From an uncultured Mycoplasma sp. (lineage in GTDB: Bacteria; Bacillota_I; Bacilli_A; Mycoplasmatales; Mycoplasmoidaceae), in NCBI GenBank assembly GCA_947177535.1, contig CAMWUV010000005.1, positions 1 through 12,984 on the forward strand: DNA of 12,984 nucleotides, written 5' to 3'. Below are positions 6,669 through 12,984 of the stretch, in pieces. The position numbers and the translations under genes are program-made. Each line of letters starts with the position of its first letter. Position 1 is the stretch's first letter. The notes below the pieces were generated by a model, which did no database searches, was not told where the DNA came from, and was given only the letters and a program-made list of their open reading frames with translations.

Positions 6669-7202
6669 ATGGCTATTTATGTTGCAAAGTTAAGACAGTA
6701 TTCAATAGGCACAATTGTGTTTGGGATATTAATTGTTATTTTTTTAATATTTGGAATTTTGGGATTAACAAAAGTTTTTTATCAAGAAATTAAAAATCCA
6801 ACTTTTGATGAAATTATTCAAGTTGAAGATAAAAATGATCCATTTTTATATTTAGGAGATGATAATAAAATTTATTCTAAAATTTTATCTGTTTATATTT
6901 GTGCAATTTCTTTTTCAATGTTTTCTATCTCAATTTGTTTTTGATTATTTTTTTCAATTAAAAATTTTTTAATAAGCAAAAAAATTGATAACATCATAAA
7001 ATCTGATTTGAAAAAATTATCTATTATTAATTTTTTCACACTAACAATCGGATCTATTATGCAATTAGCAACTTGCAATTTAATTTTAGAAAAATTCAGA
7101 AAGAAAAATCAAGTAAATAACCAAATTAAAAAAAATAATTCTCATCCTTTTTCTCATCAAAAACTTTATGAGATTGATAAAAAAGAATGAGAAAAAATTT
7201 AA
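6669..7202 (+). CDS. Three-helix membrane protein, unknown function
   Basis: Not recognised. A 177-residue protein with three hydrophobic segments: about residues 13-35, 71-98 and 118-139. Between helices one and two is an acidic stretch of some 35 residues (with FDEIIQVEDKNDPFLYLGDD); the tail after helix three is basic and polar (EKFRKKNQVNNQIKKN, then SHPFSHQ). By the positive-inside rule the acidic loop would face outside and the basic segments inside. Two TGA codons are Trp (6942-6944 and 7188-7190); the first falls within helix two, so a standard-code reading breaks the gene there. It starts 45 bases after the DUF31 lipoprotein on the same strand, without a visible terminator between. 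It may be a partner of that lipoprotein, but this is only position-based. Confidence 0.75.
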
Positions 7203-7248
7203 TGTATTTTTTGTTTTTTGACTTACCATTATTTAGTAAGGAAAAAAT

Positions 7249-7488
7249 ATGAGTTATTATTCAAATCCTTTTAATTACAGAATAACTAATCATGCAATTA
7301 GAAGAGCTAGAGAACGATTGCATTTAGAAAATAGTAGTATTGAATATATTCATGAAAAATTAGAAGAATGTTTAGAATATTCAGTTTTACAAAAAAATGA
7401 TATTAGAGGAACTGTTTACAAAAATTTAGAGAATAATATTACTATTATTGTTGATCAAAAATTAAAAATAATAAAAACTGTTTACTAA
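7249..7488 (+). CDS. Small protein, DUF4258-like
   Basis: A 79-residue soluble protein. The segment RITNHAIRRARERLHL (about 11-26) resembles the opening xITxHAxxRxxxR of DUF4258-type small proteins, and the C-terminal half TVYKNLENNITIIVDQKLK followed by an IIKTVY end looks like the strand pair that closes that fold. DUF4258 proteins are of unknown role, and some are thought to be distant relatives of small RNase toxins; this match is by eye and tentative. The start is clear: AAGGAAAA stands before ATG. It is in the same direction as the membrane protein gene upstream and tpiA downstream. No antitoxin-like gene is visible beside it. A 5-bp hairpin (CTTAC 7222-7226, GTAAG 7236-7240) overlaps the start of its ribosome binding site. 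Confidence 0.7.
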   Translation: MSYYSNPFNYRITNHAIRRARERLHLENSSIEYIHEKLEECLEYSVLQKNDIRGTVYKNLENNITIIVDQKLKIIKTVY

Positions 7489-7581
7489 GTTTTTATTATT
7501 TTTTATATATTTTTTCATATCTATCTTTTTTTAATAATTGTATTAAAATAATAAAGATTTATTTATATATAAAGGAATCAT

Positions 7582-8340
7582 ATGAAAAAAATAATTATAG
7601 CTAATTGAAAAATGTTTAAAACATTGCAAGATATTAAAGATTTTAAAAAAGAATTTGATGAAAAAATAGTATTGGTTGGTAATAAAGCTAGTTATGCTGT
7701 TGCTGTACCAAGTATTTATTTATCACAAGGTAAAGAAATTTTAAAAGGAATAAGTATAATAGCACAAGATGCACACTTTAAAAATGAAGGTGCATACACT
7801 GGTAATATTTCATGAGCACAATTAAAAGACTGTGGAATAAATGGTTCAATCATTGGGCATTCAGAAAGAAGACAGATGTTTAATGAAACTGATGAAACTG
7901 TTAATTTAAAAACTAAATCACTTTTAGAAAACCAAATGCTAGCAGTTGTTTGTATTGGAGAAACTTTAACAGAATATGAAGCAAATAAATCCTTTGATGT
8001 TATTTGAAATCAAACTGCTAAAGCTTTAGATGGAATTGATGAAAAATATTTAAATAGACTTATTTTAGCGTATGAACCAGTTTGAGCAATTGGAACTGGT
8101 AAGATTCCAACAGGAAAAGAAGTAAATGATTTAATTGCAAAATTAAGAAGCAAGTTAAGTGAAAAATATAGTAAAGCTTGTGTTGATAGAATTTGTGTCT
8201 TGTATGGTGGATCTGTTAATGATAAAAATGCTGTTGAATTTTTTAGCCAACAAAATATTAATGGTGCACTAGTTGGTGGATTTTGTTTAAAAGCTGAAAA
8301 TTTTGTTAAGTTAATTGAACTAGGAGGAAAAAATGAGTAA
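7582..8340 (+). CDS. tpiA: Triosephosphate isomerase
   Basis: Interconverts dihydroxyacetone phosphate and glyceraldehyde 3-phosphate in glycolysis. The 252-residue length is normal. The active site is complete: K10 in ANWKMF, H93 in IGHSERR, E165 in AYEPVWAIGTG, and the phosphate-binding YGGSVND and LVGG segments near the end. Trp codons at 7606, 7813, 8005 and 8083 are all TGA, so a standard-code reading shatters the gene. The true start is the ATG at 7582 behind AAGGAA (7572-7577), since the segment before the first in-frame TGA carries the catalytic lysine. The last 8 bases overlap the start of gpmI (ATGAGTAA), which points to coupled translation. A possible -10 box TAAAAT lies at 7544-7549. 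Confidence 0.97.
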
Positions 8341-9844
8341 AAGACCAGTTTTATTAGCAATTTTAGATGGTTTTGGTTTTTCTAAGCAAGTAAATGGAAA
8401 TGCTATTTATAATGCAAAAACTCCTTTTTTTGATGATTTAATTAAAAATTATGACCACTGTTATATTGAAGCAAGTGGAGAGTTTGTTGGATTACCTGAA
8501 GGACAAATTGGAAATTCTGAAGTAGGTCATTTAACAATTGGTGCAGGAAGAGTTGTTTATACAGGGCTATCACTAATTAATAATGATATTAAAACTAAAA
8601 AATTTGATTCTAATCCAACTTTATTAGAAGCAATAGCTTTTGCTAAAAAAAATAATAGCAATGTTCATATTATGGGATTACTTTCACCAGGTGGTGTGCA
8701 TTCACATGAAGATCACATTTTTGAAATGATAAGAATTATTTCAAAAAATGGATTAAAACCAATTATTCATATTTTTGGAGATGGTAGGGATGTTGAGCCG
8801 CAATCTATTATTAGTTCAATAAAAAAACTAGAAGAAGTTTTAAATAAATATGATGGACATATTGCAACTATTTCAGGAAGATTTTATGCAATGGATCGTG
8901 ATAAAAGATGAGAAAGAACTAAACTTGCATATGACAACTTGCTGGGTTTAGAAACAAATTATTTTGATGACCCAATTGCTTATGTACAAAATCAGTATGA
9001 TAAAAATATTTATGATGAATTTTTAGAACCAGCTAGAAAAAATGATAGAAGTTTGAATATTAAAGATAATGATGTAGTAATTCATGCTAATTTCAGACCT
9101 GATAGAGCTAGACAATTATCACATTTATTTTGTGGATCAACAGTTTATGAAGAAGAAAATGAGCATCCTTTAAAAAATATATATTATGCAACAATGATGA
9201 CATATGAAGGAATTACACCAACATCAATTTTATTTCCAACAGTTGTTGTTAAAAACCCTTTTGGTGAAGTAATTTCAAATTATGGACTAATGCAATTAAG
9301 AATTGCTGAAACTGAAAAATATGCTCATGTAACATTCTTTTTTGATGGTGGAATTGAAACAGAATATAAAAACGAAGATAAAATTTTAATTGATTCACCA
9401 AAGGTAAAAACATATGATGAAATTCCAGAAATGTCAGCAGTAAAAATTACTGATAAATTACTTGAAAAAATGCATGAATATGATGTTATTATTTTAAATT
9501 TTGCAAATGCTGATATGGTTGGTCATACTGGAAAATATGAACCAGCAGTTAAAGCAATTGAAGTGTTGGATACTCAATTAGCTAGAATTAATGAAAAAAT
9601 TAAAGAATTAGGTGGAACAATGTTTATTACAGCAGATCATGGAAATGCTGAAGAAATGATTGATAAAAATGGTGAACCAGTAACAAAACACACTACTAAT
9701 CCTGTTATTTTTATTTCTAACAATAAAAATATTAGATTTAGAAAACCTGGTAGCTTAGCAAATGTTGCACCAACAATTTTAGACTTTATGGGTTTACCAG
9801 TTCCATCTGAAATGGAAAAACCATCACTATTAAAGAAAAAATAA
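8333..9844 (+). CDS. gpmI: Phosphoglycerate mutase, cofactor-independent
   Basis: Converts 3-phosphoglycerate to 2-phosphoglycerate; the metal-dependent (usually manganese) form that needs no 2,3-bisphosphoglycerate. The 503-residue length is normal. The phosphoserine motif GQIGNSEVGH places S62 exactly at the family's usual number; metal ligands are D12 (LDGFG), D394 and H398 (ANADMVGH), D435 and H436 (ADHGNAEEM) and H453 (KHTTNP). The substrate loop HANFRPDRARQL is present, as is YAMDRDKRWER, whose Trp (193) is encoded by TGA at 8909-8911. The ribosome binding site AGGAGGA lies inside the end of tpiA. The tpiA-gpmI pair supplies adjacent steps in lower glycolysis, followed by eno. Confidence 0.97.
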
Positions 9845-9897
9845 ATTTTATTATAATGATTAATATTTGCTTGTTAATTAATTATTAAAAAACTTAT

Positions 9898-9903
9898 TAT
9901 AAT
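9898..9903 (+). promoter_or_regulatory. -10 box of eno
   Basis: A perfect TATAAT 58 bases before the eno start; no good -35 box at standard spacing. A second TATAAT at 9852-9857 could serve as an alternative. The proposed RNA would start near the inverted repeat at 9907-9922. Confidence 0.45.
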
Positions 9904-9906
9904 TAA

Positions 9907-9922
9907 TTTGGTTATTACCAAA
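9907..9922 (+). repeat. Inverted repeat in the eno leader
   Basis: TTTGGT (9907-9912) and ACCAAA (9917-9922) with a 4-base centre, placed 3 bases after the TATAAT box, so it covers the expected RNA start. It could be an operator or a short RNA hairpin; no U-run follows, so it is not a normal terminator. Confidence 0.4.
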
Positions 9923-9960
9923 ATAATATTTATTAACAAAAACTAAAATGAGGAGAAATA

Positions 9961-11316
<1,356 letters not shown>

Positions 11317-11328
11317 TCTATAAATAAA

Positions 11329-11377
11329 AAAATAAAAGAAGCACACAATTTAATAATGCTTCTTTTATTTTGTTTTT
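11329..11377. terminator. Bidirectional terminator between eno and the converging hydrolase gene
   Basis: A perfect 15-bp stem (AAAATAAAAGAAGCA, 11329-11343, with TGCTTCTTTTATTTT, 11357-11371) and a 13-base loop, followed by T's on the plus strand and, read from the other side, by a T-rich run on the minus strand. It can end both eno and the 11407-11988 gene. Confidence 0.9.
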
Positions 11378-11408
11378 AAAACTTATTTATTTATAAATAA
11401 TAAGTTTT
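11378..11408. repeat. Inverted repeat at the end of the hydrolase gene
   Basis: AAAACTTATT (11378-11387) pairs with AATAAGTTTT (11399-11408) around an 11-base centre. It overlaps the stop codon of the minus-strand gene. T's after it on the minus strand are few, so it is more likely to protect the RNA end or to be chance than to terminate by itself. Confidence 0.45.
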
Positions 11409-11988
11409 AATTAAAAAATTTTTGTAATGATTTAATTATTTTTAAAACATCATTTTTACTATTAATTTCTTTTTCAATAATTGTGTTTTTACTAATTAAT
11501 CTTTTAAAAAGTTTTATTCCTCTTTCGTCTGCTTCTACCCCAGAATTAGAAGCCACATAATTCTTTAGTAAAATAGGAATAATACCATTTTCAAATAACC
11601 CAACAGATGATTGTAGAACACAGCATTCAGTATCCATTCCTACCAAAAATACACAAGGTGGCAATTGATTATTATTTATTGCTTTTAACTTAGTTAATAA
11701 TTCTAAATTAACACATGTATAAGTGTGTTTGATTAATGAATAATCATATTTTAAATTATCAACATATTTATATTCTGGTTCTGTTTTTAAATAATGTCAG
11801 TTTTGTAACCTAGTAAAAAGGTTTGTCTTTAATTTTTCATCATTTATATATTGAGTTGCAATAATGTAATCAAAATAATCTTGATTAGAGAGATTAGCTA
11901 TTTTTTTGCCAATTTCTTTAGTTTCTGCCGTGGTATTAAATCCTACTTGATTATCAATGATAATTAAAATTGATTTTGTTTTTTGCAT
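11407..11988 (-). CDS. Isochorismatase-like cysteine hydrolase
   Basis: A 193-residue cytoplasmic hydrolase of the isochorismatase superfamily, which includes nicotinamidases and other amide hydrolases. The catalytic triad fits the family: D12 in ILIIIDNQVGF, K87 in SLIKHTYTC, and C123 in VGMDTECCVLQSS, the usual nucleophile position followed by the small-residue helix. The cis-peptide region before the cysteine (FLVGMDTECC) is also typical. Trp64 is encoded by TGA at 11797-11799; without it the gene falls into two frames. I choose ATG 11988 because the in-frame TTG at 12021 overlaps a TATAAAAT box (12011-12018 on the complement) that looks like the promoter. Nicotinamidase is one possibility, but the zinc-binding DxHxxH motif of classic nicotinamidases is not evident, so the substrate is left open. 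Confidence 0.85.
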
Positions 11989-12010
11989 ATTGTAAATCTT
12001 ATATCTATTA

Positions 12011-12018
12011 ATTTTATA
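12011..12018 (-). promoter_or_regulatory. Possible -10 box of the cysteine hydrolase gene
   Basis: On the minus strand the sequence reads TATAAAAT, ending 22 bases before the ATG at 11988. The leader would be about 16 bases with only a weak AAGAT in place of a ribosome binding site. Confidence 0.4.
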
Positions 12019-12044
12019 CAATTATTGCAAAATATGTTTAATAA

Positions 12045-12780
12045 TTATTTCTGTAATTTTAAAGGTTCTTTATTTTTAAATTTAATGCTATATTTTCAAT
12101 AAACATAATAATCATGTTATTTTAAGGCTAATCAAACACCAGTTACTTCAATATTTTGTTTAAAGAAATAAATATCTAAATAAGCTTTTATAATATTATG
12201 TAAAATTTTTATATTTTGTTGAAAATTATTTGTAGTTAGAGTTTTTTAACAGACAACATACTATTATTAATAAGTATTTTGGTAACGAAAACATCATCAG
12301 CTATTTTTTCATTTTTAATAAATTTGTGTGTCATCAGAAATAAGTTAATCTCAAAGCACATACCTTGCTAAAAAATATTATTTTATTTTTTATCATCATT
12401 AGTTTTATCACTTAAATAATAGCCGTCTTTTGATTTTGTTTTAACAATGAAATTAAATAAGAATCATTACTGAAAGGTTGAATTTATTTTATCTACCATG
12501 CTAAAGCCAGTATACTCAATGCTATGAAAATATTTTAATAAATTTACAATACTATCATTACAAATATATTTTTGTTAATTAACAGATGGATCCAAATAAT
12601 AATCTAGTTTGGTATCAATCAAATTTATAAAGTTCACCTAAAAATTAACTTAAGTTTTCTTAAGTTGTTTTACTTGGATGATATTTTCTATATTAAATTT
12701 AGAGTTAGTTATTCAGTTAATTTCCTAACTTTCTGAAATGATAATAAAAATTTATTTTCAAATTTAATTAAGAATATAAA
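12045..12780 (-). pseudogene. Decayed protein gene, possibly a surface lipoprotein remnant
   Basis: No open frame here exceeds 60 codons, yet the minus strand reads as ordinary protein if stops and shifts are ignored. From about 12780 one frame gives KFENKFLLSFQKVRKLTE; a frame change near 12712 leads to ITNSKFNIENIIQVKQLKK, then NFINLIDTKLDYYLDPSVN, ICNDSIVNLLKYFHSIEYTG, FNFIVKTKSKDGYYLSDKTN and FVTKILINNSMLSVKK; a second frame change near 12237 gives NIKILHNIIKAYLDIYFF, NIEVTGVWLALK and HDYYVYWKYSIKFKN before a final TAA at 12045. Stops interrupt at 12650, 12638, 12575, 12467, 12383, 12368, 12236 and 12117 (lowest base of each). Trp codons inside it are TGA, as in living genes. The upstream end is unclear and the family not identified; the Asn/Tyr-rich, strand-like tail recalls mycoplasma surface lipoproteins, but that is a guess. 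Confidence 0.6.
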
Positions 12781-12861
12781 AAAACACTAAAATCTTTTTA
12801 CTAACTTTAAGTATTTTTTTCTTGAGTGAAATTTGAAGTGCAACACTATACTACCACATTT

Positions 12862-12895
12862 AATATCCATAATTTATTTAATTATGGATATTTTT
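12862..12895 (+). repeat. Hairpin with a plus-strand T-run
   Basis: A perfect 13-bp stem (AATATCCATAATT, 12862-12874, with AATTATGGATATT, 12880-12892), a 5-base loop and TTTTT at 12891-12895. It has the form of a plus-strand terminator, though no intact plus-strand gene precedes it after eno; on the minus strand no T-run follows. Confidence 0.5.
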
Positions 12896-12903
12896 ATTAC
12901 AGT

Positions 12904-12984
12904 CTAATATTGTTTAAAAATATCATTATTTGATAAGAAGTTAAACATTCTTCTTGGAATACTATTAATTTTTAATTCTAAATT
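12904..12984 (-). CDS. Possible C-terminal end of a gene running off the window
   Basis: On the minus strand the frame is open from the window edge for 26 codons to a TAG at 12904-12906, with a protein-like composition (SIPRRMFNFLSNNDIFKQY at the end). In DNA this AT-rich a 26-codon open stretch can occur by chance, so this is tentative. The hairpin at 12862-12892 follows it. The product is not recognisable. Confidence 0.35.
   Translation of the reverse strand, partial: NLELKINSIPRRMFNFLSNNDIFKQY

Noticed and set aside
6893..7078. Minus-strand open frame of 61 codons
   Set aside because: Antisense to the three-helix membrane protein, which is open end to end with TGA read as Trp.
8010..8360. 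Minus-strand open frame of 116 codons
   Set aside because: Antisense to the end of tpiA, whose catalytic motifs fix the coding strand.
11989..12021. Upstream TTG start at 12021 for the cysteine hydrolase
   Set aside because: The extra 11 codons overlap a TATAAAAT promoter-like box, and the family fold begins just after the ATG at 11988.
12022..12903. CRISPR array, insertion sequence or replication origin in the gene-poor right end
   Set aside because: No regularly spaced repeats, no terminal inverted repeats or transposase motifs, and no cluster of DnaA boxes were seen; a decayed gene explains most of the region.

Overview
The window is AT-rich DNA from a mollicute (mycoplasma-type bacterium). 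The main proof is the genetic code: TGA has to be read as tryptophan for the HIT protein, PlsX, TIM, phosphoglycerate mutase, enolase, the lipoprotein and several others to be full length. TGG is also used now and then (in the lipoprotein and in enolase), and TAA/TAG are the stops. The plsX-rnc pairing without fatty-acid synthesis genes, the DUF31 protease-like lipoprotein and the Tyr-Gln-Lys-Leu-Gly tRNA cluster fit a mycoplasma of the pneumoniae/Ureaplasma/Malacoplasma kind. That placement is inference, and the species cannot be named from this sequence.

Layout, left to right. (1) 9-1138: a LolD/MacB-type ABC ATPase and an Asn/Lys-rich 86-residue protein. (2) 1204-1980: a HIT-family nucleotide hydrolase, then a 67-residue two-helix membrane protein with its own promoter, strong ribosome binding site and terminator. 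(3) 2030-3722: plsX and rnc one base apart, ending in a two-way terminator shared with a converging unknown gene (3769-4209, minus). (4) 4255-4839: a divergent intergenic region holding a long inverted repeat, then greA. (5) 4879-5426: promoter, five tRNA genes with encoded CCA, and a strong terminator; a small terminator-like hairpin lies inside the cluster. (6) 5463-7488: accessory stretch with a lipoprotein of the DUF31 serine-protease family, an unknown three-helix membrane protein, and a 79-residue protein with a DUF4258-like look. (7) 7582-11316: tpiA and gpmI overlapping by 8 bases, then eno with its own promoter. These are three enzymes of glycolysis. (8) 11407-11988, minus: an isochorismatase-like cysteine hydrolase converging on eno across a two-way terminator. 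(9) 12045-12780, minus: no open frame of useful length, but reading through reveals a decayed protein gene with at least eight stops and two frame changes. (10) 12904-12984, minus: possibly the last 26 codons of another gene running off the window.

Most of the window is housekeeping: lipid synthesis start (PlsX), RNA processing (RNase III), transcript cleavage (GreA), decoding (tRNAs) and energy metabolism (TIM, PGM, enolase). The accessory parts are the DUF31 lipoprotein with its unknown neighbours, the orphan gene at 3769-4209 and the gene graveyard at the right end. No clearly new multi-gene system is proven. The best candidate for something under-described is the cluster at 5463-7488.
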